Assembly (NCBI GenBank): GCA_023898805.1
Contig: CP060260.1
Coordinates: 1,860,001-1,924,000, forward strand
DNA length: 64,000 bases
DNA from: Rhodospirillales bacterium
GTDB lineage: Bacteria; Pseudomonadota; Alphaproteobacteria; Micavibrionales; UBA1664
Reading direction: 5' to 3'
How positions within the stretch are numbered: the first letter of the stretch is position 1; every line of letters begins with the position of its first letter. Shown piece by piece: positions 51,204-60,022 of the stretch. The notes under the pieces were generated by a model. It ran no database searches, was not told the DNA's origin, and saw nothing but the letters and a program-made list of their open reading frames with translations. A program made the position numbers and the translations under genes.

Positions 51204-52178
51204 TCAACCCTTCAGCCCGGTGAACTTGCTGGCCGGAACAAGGCGGATTCCCTTGTGCCTAAGGGTATCGATCCATGCGCCGAGCGTCTCGACCGTGGGC
51301 GCGCTGGGCGCGGCCAGCACGATGATCGCCTGCTGCCGGTTGAGGATCAGCGCCTCGGCTTGCGCAAGCGCGGATTTAAGCGCGGCCGGCCCCATCTGGC
51401 CGTTGAGCGTCAGGTCGGCCTTGAGATACGCGTTGATTCGCGCTTCCTGCCGCTTCATGTACAGCGACGTCGCGACCTTGGCCTTGGTTGCGTCCAAAAT
51501 CATCAGGTTGTTGCCGATGACGTCCATCGCCAGATCGCGCCACATATCGGGGTCGTTGGCGGTGATTTCGGCGTCTTCCGGCACGAACAGGCCGACGGCG
51601 TTGCCGCCCGCCATGGCAATCTGACGATTGAGCAAGTCCTGATTTTCTTGCTCCGTCATGGTCGAGGATATGGCCAGCGGGCCCGGATCTACGCGCGCGC
51701 GCGATGATTGCACCGCGATCTGCAACCATACGTCGCGCCCGGATTCACGAAACGCGGACGCCATGCCGACCGGGTCCGCGGCATAAACAGAAATAGCCAG
51801 CGTGGCATCGCGGGGCAGGGCGCTGTCGATGGCTTCGGCCACGCGGTGGTTCAGCCCCGCATCCGCGACCACGACCGCGGCCTCGGCGGAGATCGGTGGG
51901 TCCGCGGGGGGCGCGGGCTCGTTCAAGGGCTGCGCCTTGACCGGGGCGGGCGCCTCCGCAACCGGTGCGGCCTGATCGGTGGCGGTCTGCGCGGTAACGG
52001 CGACCAGCGCCTCCGGCGCCGGTGATACGCCGCCGGGCAGAATGGCGGCGGCGACGATCGCGCTTAAAAACGCGGCCAGTATTCCCGCCACGAAGGGGCG
52101 CCGGACAAAACCATACGCACGCGCCGCGAAACCGCCGCCTGCCGTATCGTCCCCGTTTTCGTCCCCCGCGTCACGCAT
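51204..52178 (-). CDS. Divergent polysaccharide deacetylase family protein (YibQ-like)
   Basis: A 324-residue protein with an N-terminal membrane anchor (about 30-49) and a Pro/Ala linker, then a divergent polysaccharide deacetylase domain. Domain segments are VVVADAGLNHRVAEAIDSALP and LMILDATKAKVA. It starts 6 bp after the ctpA-type gene stop and sits in the EnvC/Ctp/deacetylase order common in proteobacteria, consistent with a peptidoglycan role. Metal ligands of classical deacetylases are not clear. Confidence 0.82.
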   Translation of the reverse strand: MRDAGDENGDDTAGGGFAARAYGFVRRPFVAGILAAFLSAIVAAAILPGGVSPAPEALVAVTAQTATDQAAPVAEAPAPVKAQPLNEPAPPADPPISAEAAVVVADAGLNHRVAEAIDSALPRDATLAISVYAADPVGMASAFRESGRDVWLQIAVQSSRARVDPGPLAISSTMTEQENQDLLNRQIAMAGGNAVGLFVPEDAEITANDPDMWRDLAMDVIGNNLMILDATKAKVATSLYMKRQEARINAYLKADLTLNGQMGPAALKSALAQAEALILNRQQAIIVLAAPSAPTVETLGAWIDTLRHKGIRLVPASKFTGLKG

Positions 52179-52184
52179 CGGCGA

Positions 52185-53687
52185 TCAATCCCCCTTGGCT
52201 TTGTCGCCGGGTTTGGCATCACCTTTAACGTCGTCGGCGCTGGCGTGCGAATCGCGCACCAGATCCGGCGCGCCTTCGGGGGCGTGCTGGCTGTCATACA
52301 GCGCAATGCCGCGCAGCAGGTCGATGGCCCGCGCCAGTTGATAATCGTCGGACAGCTCCGGATGGTCGACCGACGGGATCTTGGCCTTGGAATCCTTGCC
52401 GTCTTTCCCGTCTTTCCCGTCCTCCGTCTTGTCGGAAGGCGTTGTATCCGGCGTGGGTTCCGGCTTGATCACCGGCGCGGATTTATCGGTATTCGCCCCG
52501 GATTGCGGATTGGCCAGCGCGCCCTTCAAATCCGCCTCGCTGATGCCGACATCGGCGTTGTCGATGTTTTCGACCTTGGCTTGCGGCACCAGAATGTCCG
52601 GCTCGATGCCCTTGGCCTGGATCGACCGGCCCGACGGCGTGTAGTACCGCGCGGTGGTCAGGCGGATCGCCGTGTTGCCGGGCAGGGAGATGATGGTCTG
52701 CACCGACCCCTTGCCGAACGACTTGGTGCCCAGAAGCACCGCGCGGCGATGGTCTTGCAGCGCCCCCGCGACGATTTCCGAGGCCGAGGCCGAACCGCCG
52801 TTGATCAAAACCACCAGCGGCAACCCGTCCGCCAGATCGCCCGGCGTGGCGTTGTCGCGTTTGGTGTCTTCCTCGTTCCGGCCGCGGGTGGAAACGATTT
52901 CCCCTTGGTCAAGGAAGTCGTCGGCCACCGCGATGGCCTGATCCAGAAGGCCGCCGGGGTTGTTGCGCAGGTCGAGCACATAGCCCAGAAGCTTGTCGCC
53001 CAGTTTTTTATGAATGTCCTCAAGCGCCGCCTTAAGGCCAGTATCGGTCTGGGCGTTGAAGGTGGTGATGCGGATATAGCCGAGATTGTCGTACACCGAC
53101 CAGCGCACCGACTTGATCTTGATGACGTCGCGCACGATTTTGAATTTCAAAGGCTCCGCCGTGCCTTCGCGTCGAACGGTCAAAGTGATGGGCGTGCCGA
53201 CCTTGCCGCGCATCGTGTCGACCGCATCGTTGAGCGTCATGCCGATGACCGGCTTGCCGTCCAGATGGGTGACCAGGTCGCCGGCCTTGATCCCGGCCTT
53301 GAAGGCGGGCGTGTCGTCGATCGGACTGACGACCTTCACCAGCCCGTTTTCCATGGTCACCTCGATGCCCAGCCCGCCGAACGAGCCGCGCGTCTGGACC
53401 TTCATGTCCTCGAACCCTTCGTCGTTCAGGTACGACGAGTGCGGATCAAGCGAGGACAGCATCCCCGAAATGGCGTATTCGATCAGCTGCTTGTCGGTCT
53501 TGGGGTCGACATACTGGCCGCGCACGCGTTCGAACACCTCGCCGAACAGCTTGAGCATCTTGTACGTTTCCGCCGTATCCGCGGGCGCGGCGGCGGGGGC
53601 GTCGGTTTCGGCGGCTGTGGCGCAAAGCGGCGCGGCGAAGGCGAAGAACAGTGCGGCCAGCAGAAGGAAAAACGTTTTGCGGTTCAT
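52185..53687 (-). CDS. ctpA: S41 C-terminal processing peptidase (CtpA-type)
   Basis: A 500-residue periplasmic protease: signal peptide (MNRKTFFLLLAALFFAFAAPL), a tail-specific protease N-domain, a PDZ domain (about 105-185, IDDTPAFKAGIKAGDLVTHLDG) and the S41 core with catalytic Ser in GGSASASEIVAGAL and Lys in SFGKGSVQT. A charged, Asp/Lys-rich linker and tail follow (about 400-500). ATG 53687 was chosen for its signal peptide. It lies between envC and the deacetylase-like gene. Confidence 0.93.
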   Translation of the reverse strand: MNRKTFFLLLAALFFAFAAPLCATAAETDAPAAAPADTAETYKMLKLFGEVFERVRGQYVDPKTDKQLIEYAISGMLSSLDPHSSYLNDEGFEDMKVQTRGSFGGLGIEVTMENGLVKVVSPIDDTPAFKAGIKAGDLVTHLDGKPVIGMTLNDAVDTMRGKVGTPITLTVRREGTAEPLKFKIVRDVIKIKSVRWSVYDNLGYIRITTFNAQTDTGLKAALEDIHKKLGDKLLGYVLDLRNNPGGLLDQAIAVADDFLDQGEIVSTRGRNEEDTKRDNATPGDLADGLPLVVLINGGSASASEIVAGALQDHRRAVLLGTKSFGKGSVQTIISLPGNTAIRLTTARYYTPSGRSIQAKGIEPDILVPQAKVENIDNADVGISEADLKGALANPQSGANTDKSAPVIKPEPTPDTTPSDKTEDGKDGKDGKDSKAKIPSVDHPELSDDYQLARAIDLLRGIALYDSQHAPEGAPDLVRDSHASADDVKGDAKPGDKAKGD

Positions 53688-53700
53688 CTTACATCCAGAT

Positions 53701-54735
53701 TTATGAGCCGAGATCCGGCAGTTTCCGCGCGGGGTTGATGGGCTGGCCGCCCTGCCGCAGTTCGTAATAGACGCTGCGGCGCAAGGCTGGGCCGTCCCGA
53801 CTCGCGCGATCGGTGCCCTCCAGTATAGCGATCGGTTCGCCTGAAACAATCGCCTGTCCTGCGGAAACCGTGATTTTATCCAGACCCGCGATCAGGGAAT
53901 GATACCCGCTTTCGTGCTGGATGATGATAATGTTGCCGTAACCCCGGAACGCCCCGGCATATTTGACGATTCCTCCCATCGGCGCGACCACGACCGCGCC
54001 CGGCAGGGTTTCGATCGAAAGCCCCGACGACGTCAGGCCCGCTGGCGTCTTCGCGCCATAGGCGACGCGGATGATCCCGGAAACCGGTAATTGCCCTTCG
54101 CCCGGCGGGGGCATTTTTACCTGTTTAAGGGCGTCCTGCACGTCCGCGCCGTGATCGAGCGCGCGTAAAAGATCGCGCAGGGACCGCGCATCGCGTGCCA
54201 GCGCCGCCGCCTGACGCTGCGCATCGGGGTCGCTGGCCCCGCGCGTTTGCATCAACGCGGCAAGCCGGTCGTGCCGTGCGGACAGATCGGCGCGCGCGTT
54301 ACGTGCTTCGTCCGCCTTTTGCGCCAGTTCGCTCTGCGTGCGCGAAAGGTCGTCGATCAAGGCGCGCGCCGCCGCCGCCTGTTTTTCGATCACCGGCACC
54401 CCGGATGAAAGCACCATGCTGGTGCGCGCCGCCATCAGCGGGCCGCCGGGGCGGATCAGCACGGCCGCGCGCGGCGTGCGCCCCATGCGGGCCAGCGCGG
54501 CCAAAGTCGCGGCCATTTCGCCGCGCCGCGCATCGTATTGCGCCTGCAACCCGCTTTGCCGCGCCTCAAGCTGTTCCAGATGCGCATCCAGCGTTTCGAC
54601 CTGCCGTTCGATCGCGCGGATATCGGCGGCGGCGCGCACCATCTGACCTTGAAGGTCTTGCGCACGGACGCGCCCCGCCGGTGAGAGCACGGCGGCAAGG
54701 CAAAGACAGGTCAGGGCAAGACGGCGGTAATTCAT
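53701..54735 (-). CDS. envC: EnvC-like murein hydrolase activator
   Basis: A 344-residue periplasmic protein: signal peptide (about 1-25), a long coiled coil (about 25-200) and a LytM/M23 domain (about 215-344). The LytM site is degenerate: the expected HxH position reads SVYYELR, as in EnvC/NlpD-type activators that switch on amidases without cutting. The ATG at 54735 overlaps the rlmH stop (ATGA). Confidence 0.88.
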   Translation of the reverse strand: MNYRRLALTCLCLAAVLSPAGRVRAQDLQGQMVRAAADIRAIERQVETLDAHLEQLEARQSGLQAQYDARRGEMAATLAALARMGRTPRAAVLIRPGGPLMAARTSMVLSSGVPVIEKQAAAARALIDDLSRTQSELAQKADEARNARADLSARHDRLAALMQTRGASDPDAQRQAAALARDARSLRDLLRALDHGADVQDALKQVKMPPPGEGQLPVSGIIRVAYGAKTPAGLTSSGLSIETLPGAVVVAPMGGIVKYAGAFRGYGNIIIIQHESGYHSLIAGLDKITVSAGQAIVSGEPIAILEGTDRASRDGPALRRSVYYELRQGGQPINPARKLPDLGS

Positions 54736-55154
54736 CCTTCGCGGTGATATGGGTGCCCGGCCAGAATCTGGTGGGCGCGGTAAATTTGTTCGGCGACCAT
54801 GATCCGCGCCAGCATATGCGGCCATGTCAGTTTGCCAAACGATAAAAGCAGATCTGCCCGCGCGCGCACCGCGTCGCTGTGTCCGTCCGCTCCGCCGATC
54901 AGGGCCTGAATCGTCGATTTTCCAGCGTTCATGGCGTTTTGCATCGTTTCGGCGAATTCATGGGACGATAAATTCCTGCCCCGTTCGTCCAGCACCACGA
55001 CGAACGCGCCGGGATCGATCATGGCTTCAAGGTCCCGGCTTTCTGAAACTTCGCGCAAGACGGGGGCGGGGGTCAGTCGGCGCGCGTAATCGGCATAAAG
55101 CGCAAGCTGCGCCTTGTCCTTCATTTTGCCGACCGCAAGGATTTGGGTTTTCAT
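54732..55154 (-). CDS. rlmH: 23S rRNA pseudouridine1915 N3-methyltransferase RlmH
   Basis: A 140-residue SPOUT methyltransferase acting on 70S ribosomes. Diagnostic parts are FVVVLDERGRNLSSHEFAE, IGGADGHSD and the C-terminal EQIYRAHQILAGHPYHREG. ATG 55154 gives the standard length. It is coupled to envC and follows rsfS by about 50 bp. Confidence 0.95.
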   Translation of the reverse strand: MKTQILAVGKMKDKAQLALYADYARRLTPAPVLREVSESRDLEAMIDPGAFVVVLDERGRNLSSHEFAETMQNAMNAGKSTIQALIGGADGHSDAVRARADLLLSFGKLTWPHMLARIMVAEQIYRAHQILAGHPYHREG

Positions 55155-55206
55155 GGCCGCAAGCTTATCGCCACGGGCCTGCCCCACCAACGGGAATCTG
55201 AAAATC

Positions 55207-55599
55207 TCAGGCGCGGACGGATGCCGGACTGCCCATGGCGTCCAGTGGATCGCACCAGATCTTTTCGATGTTGTAAAAACTCCGCACTTCCGGACGGAAC
55301 AGGTGGACGATGACGTCGCCGGCATCGGCCAGCACCCAGTCACCGTTCGTCTTGCCTTCATACCGGGGCTTGCCGCCGGTGGATTTGACGTGTTCGCCGA
55401 TCAAGTCGGCCAGCGCGGTGACGTGGCGGGCCGACCGGCCCGAGGCGATGATCATGAAATCCGCGATCGAGGATTTGCCTTCCAAAGGGACGACGACGAT
55501 GTCCTCGGCTTTATTCTCGTCAAGCACGCGCACCAGTGCGTCCTTGAGCTGTTCTGCGGCGCGCAGCGGCGACGCGGGGATTTTTCTGGCTATGGTCAA
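55207..55599 (-). CDS. rsfS: Ribosome silencing factor RsfS
   Basis: A 130-residue protein that binds uL14 and blocks subunit joining. Family motifs are ENKAEDIVVVPLEGKSSIADF, MIIASGRSARHVTALAD and WVLADAGDVIVHLF. It lies between nadD and rlmH, the usual order. Confidence 0.95.
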   Translation of the reverse strand: MTIARKIPASPLRAAEQLKDALVRVLDENKAEDIVVVPLEGKSSIADFMIIASGRSARHVTALADLIGEHVKSTGGKPRYEGKTNGDWVLADAGDVIVHLFRPEVRSFYNIEKIWCDPLDAMGSPASVRA

Positions 55600-55759
55600 C
55601 GCTCCTTCATGTCTGGGTTAAAAACGAAAACGCCCGCGAAGCGGCAACGCTTTACGGACGACGATACAGATATATGCGGAAAACCGCGCTGCAATCTGCG
55701 GCGAAGGAAAAAGTCCACTGCTTCCTGCAGGCGGGGTCGCTTTCCACATCTAACTACCA

Positions 55760-56416
55760 TTATACGCCGGAGTCGTGCCCTTGCGCAAAATTCCTGCGCA
55801 AAAAAGTCGATGACAGATCGACGCCCGGTCCGCCGGTCATCCAGAACACACCGGTTTCCTTTGGTTTCAGGCGGTGCGAGCCGCTTTTTGTGCGTTGCCG
55901 CAGGCGCCTGTCCTGCCGCACGCGTTTGGCTTTGATTTTTGATAATGCGGGCGGGCGCTCGAAAAACGCAAACGGCACGATGCGTGGCAGCGCGCGCCAA
56001 TGCGCCCATCGATCGAATGTCGCCGCATTATCCATGCCCGCGATCCAGATGAAATGCGTGGCCGGAAAGCGGCGTTTGAGCGCGCGCAGCGTATCGCGCG
56101 TATAACGCGTGCCCAACTGGCCTTCGATATCCGTCACCGCCATGCGCGGATGGTGGACGAATTCCCGCGTGCGCGCGATGCGCCGCGCGTAATCCGTGCT
56201 GGGTTTTGCGGTTTTCAGGACGTTGCCGGGACTGACCAGCCACCACACCGCGTCCAGATGAAGACGGATCATGGCCTGAATCGCGATATGCATGTGCCCG
56301 GCATGGGCCGGGTCGAACGAACCGCCCAGCAATCCCACGCGCAAACCGCGCCAGCGCGCGGCGGAAAATGGGTGAGGGGCCGGGGTGATGGGGGATGCGG
56401 GCATCGCACCCAGCAT
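55760..56416 (-). CDS. nadD: Nicotinate-mononucleotide adenylyltransferase NadD
   Basis: A 218-residue enzyme of NAD synthesis. The nucleotidyltransferase motif GGSFDPAHAGHMHIA has the HxGH core; GTRYTRDTLRAL and FIWIAGMDN follow; the ISSTxIR equivalent reads LSSTFLRR near the end. ATG 56416 gives a product of ordinary size (56404 is also possible); upstream codons in the same frame are antisense to the next gene. It heads the nadD-rsfS-rlmH run. Confidence 0.92.
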   Translation of the reverse strand: MLGAMPASPITPAPHPFSAARWRGLRVGLLGGSFDPAHAGHMHIAIQAMIRLHLDAVWWLVSPGNVLKTAKPSTDYARRIARTREFVHHPRMAVTDIEGQLGTRYTRDTLRALKRRFPATHFIWIAGMDNAATFDRWAHWRALPRIVPFAFFERPPALSKIKAKRVRQDRRLRQRTKSGSHRLKPKETGVFWMTGGPGVDLSSTFLRRNFAQGHDSGV

Positions 56417-56539
56417 TACCACGATGGCCGCCTTTTTGTCTGTCCCTTGCTGTAAAAGTTGACAAAAGCCGGTGAAGGTAAATAAAAACAGATTATAAAA
56501 ACAGCTGCCGCATCCGAGGCTTTTACCCGCGCGTCCAGA

Positions 56540-57094
56540 ATGCTGGAGGACGCGCAGATCGGCATGCGCTACGCGGAACATAACGCGCGCCAGACCAACG
56601 AACCGATTTCCCTTGGCGGCTTGCAACGCCAGATCGCGTACCCGCTGCCCATTTCGCATGACATGCATTTTCTGTTGGCCGATTATTCGCGCTATCTGCG
56701 TGGCCGTGTGGTGGAAATGGAGCGTACGTACGCACAGGACGACAGGCCGCTGATCACCGTGATGCAGGCCTGTTACGCCTGGATCGGCGACGCGATGCAG
56801 GGGGCCGAAACGCTGGACGATGCGCGCAAGGTGTTTTACGCCCGGCTGGAAAATGCGCGCTACTCCGACCAAGGTTTGTCTATGTTTCTTGATGAAACCG
56901 GCCTTGGTGACATGGCTTCGCCCGATTACGTGACACCCAATGATGTGAGAATCCGCAACGACGAGCAGTTCGCCTTCCTCATGACCACGTTCTTCAGTTT
57001 TATCGCCCATGATTTTTTCAATCATGCGGGCGGGTATGATCCGGAACGCCGCATCAGCCAGAACCCGCAGGTCCGCGCGGCGTTGAAGCTCTGA
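56540..57094 (+). CDS. Unknown protein, divergent from nadD
   Basis: A 184-residue soluble, helical protein (SHDMHFLLADYSRYLRGRVV, then FLMTTFFSFIAHDFFNHAGG). I recognise no family. The ATG used has no clear ribosome site; coding-like codons continue about 15 residues upstream to a TAA without an ATG, GTG or TTG, so the true start is uncertain (an ATT near 56489 is conceivable). It is followed by a dispersed repeat and the convergent atpF gene. Confidence 0.6.
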   Translation: MLEDAQIGMRYAEHNARQTNEPISLGGLQRQIAYPLPISHDMHFLLADYSRYLRGRVVEMERTYAQDDRPLITVMQACYAWIGDAMQGAETLDDARKVFYARLENARYSDQGLSMFLDETGLGDMASPDYVTPNDVRIRNDEQFAFLMTTFFSFIAHDFFNHAGGYDPERRISQNPQVRAALKL

Positions 57095-57110
57095 ACGATA
57101 TGGCCTGATT

Positions 57111-57156
57111 TCATCATTGCGAGGCGGGTCAAAGGCCCGACGCGGCAATCCATACA
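57111..57156. repeat. Dispersed intergenic palindromic repeat
   Basis: TCATTGCGAGGCGGG, then GGCCCGACGCGGCAATCCAT. It is the same family as 32813 and 41178, in a gap between convergent genes. Confidence 0.7.
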
Positions 57157-57244
57157 TCGCCAAATCCCATGCGCCGCATGAATTCCTTCACGCTTACGCG
57201 CGCGCAATTGACGACAAAAGAAGGATTAGGAAAGGCGGTCCGGC

Positions 57245-57736
57245 CTAATTCAAATGACCGGGCAGGGCGGTGATCGCCTTGTCCACCAGCGCGCCTTGCG
57301 CCTTGGCATCCAGCCCCTTGCGGATCAACGCCTCGGAAGCGCGCAGCGCCAGCGCGGCGGTGGCGCGGCGCAGATCGGCCTCGGCCTGCGCCTCGATCCG
57401 GGCCAGCCGGTCCTGCAACTGCTTTTCGCGGCGGGCAAGGGTTTCCTTCATCTCGGCTTCCGCGCGTGCGCGCAGGGCCTGCGCCTGTTCGCGCGCATGC
57501 GCCGCGATGGTTTCGGCCTCGCGCATCGCCTCGGCGTGCTTGCGCTGATATTCAACCAGCATGGCCTGCGCCTCGGTCTTCAGGGTTTCCGCCTGCGCAA
57601 GCTCGTCACGGATTTCTCCGATACGGGAATCGAGCCCGGTGGTAACCTTGCCCCATCCGTAACGCAGGAACGCCAGCGCGAAAATCGTAAATGACAGCGC
57701 AACCCAGTTTGCCGGATCCTGAAGAAAACCGCCCAT
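57245..57736 (-). CDS. atpF: ATP synthase F0 subunit b
   Basis: A 163-residue peripheral-stalk subunit. One N-terminal helix (about 10-27, WVALSFTIFALAFLRYGW) is followed by a long Ala/Glu/Arg-rich coiled coil. It is last in the atpI-atpB-atpE-b'-b operon, 17 bp after b'. Confidence 0.92.
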   Translation of the reverse strand: MGGFLQDPANWVALSFTIFALAFLRYGWGKVTTGLDSRIGEIRDELAQAETLKTEAQAMLVEYQRKHAEAMREAETIAAHAREQAQALRARAEAEMKETLARREKQLQDRLARIEAQAEADLRRATAALALRASEALIRKGLDAKAQGALVDKAITALPGHLN

Positions 57737-57753
57737 CTATGTCGTCTCCATCC

Positions 57754-58521
57754 CTATGCCGCTTTTGCCCCGGCTGTCATGCCGTGTGCATTGTCGATCG
57801 CCGTGCGTGCCGCCGCGTCGTCGGTCTTTACGCCCGCGATGCGCGCGGTGATGTCCTGCGCGACGCCCGCCGCCATGGCGTTCAGCTCGCTGACCACGCG
57901 CTCGCGGTTGGCCGCGATCTTCGACTCCAGCGCCGATACCGCCGCTTCGGTCTTGGATTTATAGGCCGCATCCTCGGCTTCCGCCGTGCGCTTCATTTCG
58001 ATTTGCAGGTTTGCGATGCTTTTTTGTGCATCGGCGCGCGCCGTGGCGATGGCGGCCTCGTACTCGGCCTTCACGCTAGCGACTTCGGCCTTCAGGATTT
58101 CCGCCTGTTTAAGGTCCGCCGCGATGCGATCGCCCCGCGCTTCCAGCGCCTGGCCGATGCGCGGCAGCGTGCGGTTGGCAAACACCACGTACAAAAGCGC
58201 GAAAGTCAAAAACAGCCAGAACCACTGGCGCGGGAAGGTCGCGGTGTCGAATTGCGGCAAACCGGATTGTTTGCCGTGTGCGTCCGCGCCGTGTTCGGCG
58301 TTATGCCCCGCTTCCACGGCTTCGCCGCTGTCCTGCGCGGGCGTTATCGGCGCCGCGCCGGGGGTCAGCGGTTGCAACACCGGCTGGTTGGCGTTGTTGA
58401 CGAAAGGCAGCCCCGTGGTCGCCCCGGGCGCAGGCGCGGCGGCGCCGTCCTGTGCAAGCGCGGGCGCCCCGGCCCAAAAGGCCAGGACGAAAGCGGTAAT
58501 CAGGGCGGCCTTGCAAGTCAT
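57754..58521 (-). CDS. ATP synthase F0 subunit b' with long N-terminal extension
   Basis: A 255-residue subunit, longer than typical b' (about 160-180). It begins with a signal-peptide-like stretch (CKAALITAFVLAFWAGAPALAQ) and then about 75 Pro/Ala/Gly-rich residues. The membrane helix (about 99-118, RQWFWLFLTFALLYVVFANR) and b-type coiled coil follow. A pair of b-type genes is an alphaproteobacterial trait. It lies 2 bp after atpE. Confidence 0.88.
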   Translation of the reverse strand: MTCKAALITAFVLAFWAGAPALAQDGAAAPAPGATTGLPFVNNANQPVLQPLTPGAAPITPAQDSGEAVEAGHNAEHGADAHGKQSGLPQFDTATFPRQWFWLFLTFALLYVVFANRTLPRIGQALEARGDRIAADLKQAEILKAEVASVKAEYEAAIATARADAQKSIANLQIEMKRTAEAEDAAYKSKTEAAVSALESKIAANRERVVSELNAMAAGVAQDITARIAGVKTDDAAARTAIDNAHGMTAGAKAA

Positions 58522-58523
58522 GC

Positions 58524-58748
58524 TTAGCCGAACAGGATGATCAGCGAAACGACCAGCGCGAAAATCGCCAGAGCCTCGGTCAGCGCGAAGCTCAGGAAGA
58601 ATTTTTTGTCCAGCAGGTCGACCGCGCCCGGGTTGCGGCCCACAGCGTTGTTGTAGGACGAAAAGATCTGGCCAAGGCCGATCCCCACGCCCGCGAGGGG
58701 CAAAAGGGCCAGGGCGGCGGCGATCAGTTTTGCGGCATCGAGTTCCAT
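58524..58748 (-). CDS. atpE: ATP synthase F0 subunit c
   Basis: A 74-residue two-helix ring protein. The proton-binding carboxylate is E58 (ALTEALAIFALVV), and the loop reads GRNPGA. No Na+-type ligand set is seen, so proton coupling is expected. It lies about 50 bp after atpB. Confidence 0.96.
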   Translation of the reverse strand: MELDAAKLIAAALALLPLAGVGIGLGQIFSSYNNAVGRNPGAVDLLDKKFFLSFALTEALAIFALVVSLIILFG

Positions 58749-58797
58749 CTTACTTTTCCTTTTTACGTTACGTTTTCTTTTGGGTTGAAATGGGTTT

Positions 58798-59532
58798 TCA
58801 GTGCATCTCGATCGCGTCGCGGAAATAAATGCAGGTCAGCACCGAGAACACATAGGCCTGCAGGAACGCGATCAGAAATTCAAAGCCGATCATCAGCACG
58901 TTGAACGCCATCGGCACCACCGAGGCGAGGATCGAAAGCGACATCAACGAAACGCAGAAGCCCGCGAACACCTTAAGCACAAGGTGCCCCGCCATCATAT
59001 TGGCGAAAAGACGCATCGACAGGGTCAACGGGCGGGTGACATAGGATACGATTTCCAAAGGAATGATCAGCGGCATAAGCGCGACCGGCACGCCCGCGGG
59101 GCAGAAGAAATGCAGGAAATGCGTCCCATGCTTGAGAAAGCCGAGCAGAGTGACCCACGCGAACACGAACACGGCCAGCCCCGCCGTCACCGCGATATGG
59201 CTGGTATAGGTGAAGGAATAAGGCACAAGGCCCAGCATGTTCCCCATCAGCACGACGATGAACAGCGTGAAAACGAATGGAAAGTATTTGTGCCATTCAT
59301 GGCCGATGTTTTCGCGCGCCATGTTGGCGACGAAGGAATAGATATCCTCGGCGAAGACTTGAAAGCGCCCGGGCACCAGCTTCGCATTGGCCATGGCCAG
59401 CGTCAGGCCGGCGACAGAAACGCCCGCAGCGATCAACATCCACAACGCGGAGTTGGTAAAGGAAATATCGACGCCGCCCAAATGCAGGGGGACAAGGTCG
59501 TGTATCTGAAACTGGTGAAGCGGGTCTGCCAC
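58798..59532 (-). CDS. atpB: ATP synthase F0 subunit a
   Basis: A 244-residue membrane subunit with about five helices. The essential Arg is R174 in LSMRLFANMMAGH. FIVVLMGNMLGLVPYSFTYTSH and the final SVLTCIYFRDAIEMH are typical. It is followed by atpE and preceded by atpI. Confidence 0.96.
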   Translation of the reverse strand: MADPLHQFQIHDLVPLHLGGVDISFTNSALWMLIAAGVSVAGLTLAMANAKLVPGRFQVFAEDIYSFVANMARENIGHEWHKYFPFVFTLFIVVLMGNMLGLVPYSFTYTSHIAVTAGLAVFVFAWVTLLGFLKHGTHFLHFFCPAGVPVALMPLIIPLEIVSYVTRPLTLSMRLFANMMAGHLVLKVFAGFCVSLMSLSILASVVPMAFNVLMIGFEFLIAFLQAYVFSVLTCIYFRDAIEMH

Positions 59533-59611
59533 GGCTCTTTTCGCGAAGGGTCGGGAGTTATGGTTCTTTTTCGCGCTTCTGTTTAAGGGGCGAAAGCCGT
59601 TTTGCCAAGGA

Positions 59612-59935
59612 TTACTTTTGTCCCGGTCCGGATTTTTTATACCCCACCGTTGTCCCGATATTCTGCGTGGTTTTCCAGACGTTTAAAAACCCGGTGCCAA
59701 CCCCCAGAATCAACAAAATAATTAACAGCCATGGTGTGGTGCCCAACCATCGGTCAAGGGCATAGCCGATCAGTCCCGCCCCGCCGATCGCGCCCAGCAA
59801 TTCGGTGCCCGCCCGCAGGCCTTGCGACATGTTTTCGGCGTCCTTGGTCGCGCGTGCCGGCTTTGGCGCGGTTTTGGCGCGCAGCGCGTCGATCTGTGCC
59901 TGCATGTCTTTCAGTTTGCTGTCATCCGGGTCCAT
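59612..59935 (-). CDS. atpI: AtpI-like F0 assembly protein
   Basis: A 107-residue protein with a charged N-terminus and two helices (GAIGGAGLIGYALDRWLG and WLLIILLILGVGTGFLNVW), the AtpI signature. ATG 59935 gives a normal size. It heads the F0 operon, about 80 bp upstream of atpB. Confidence 0.88.
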   Translation of the reverse strand: MDPDDSKLKDMQAQIDALRAKTAPKPARATKDAENMSQGLRAGTELLGAIGGAGLIGYALDRWLGTTPWLLIILLILGVGTGFLNVWKTTQNIGTTVGYKKSGPGQK

Positions 59936-59983
59936 GGCGGCCACATTGCCCAAATCTCGCGTTTTGCGCAAACCCAAACCGGC

Positions 59984-60012
59984 TTGACATATTGTCATAA
60001 TATTGATATTGT
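59984..60012 (+). promoter_or_regulatory. Candidate promoter with TGACA-TAT-TGTCA palindrome
   Basis: TTGACA (59984-59989), 17 bp, TATTGT (60007-60012). The 13-bp palindrome TGACATATTGTCA overlaps the -35. The gene starts at 60023, leaving a leader of only a few bases. Confidence 0.5.
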
Positions 60013-60022
60013 CGGCCCCGTC

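Noticed and set aside
52245..53738. A 497-residue plus-strand frame
   Set aside because: Antisense to the S41 peptidase with its complete catalytic motifs.
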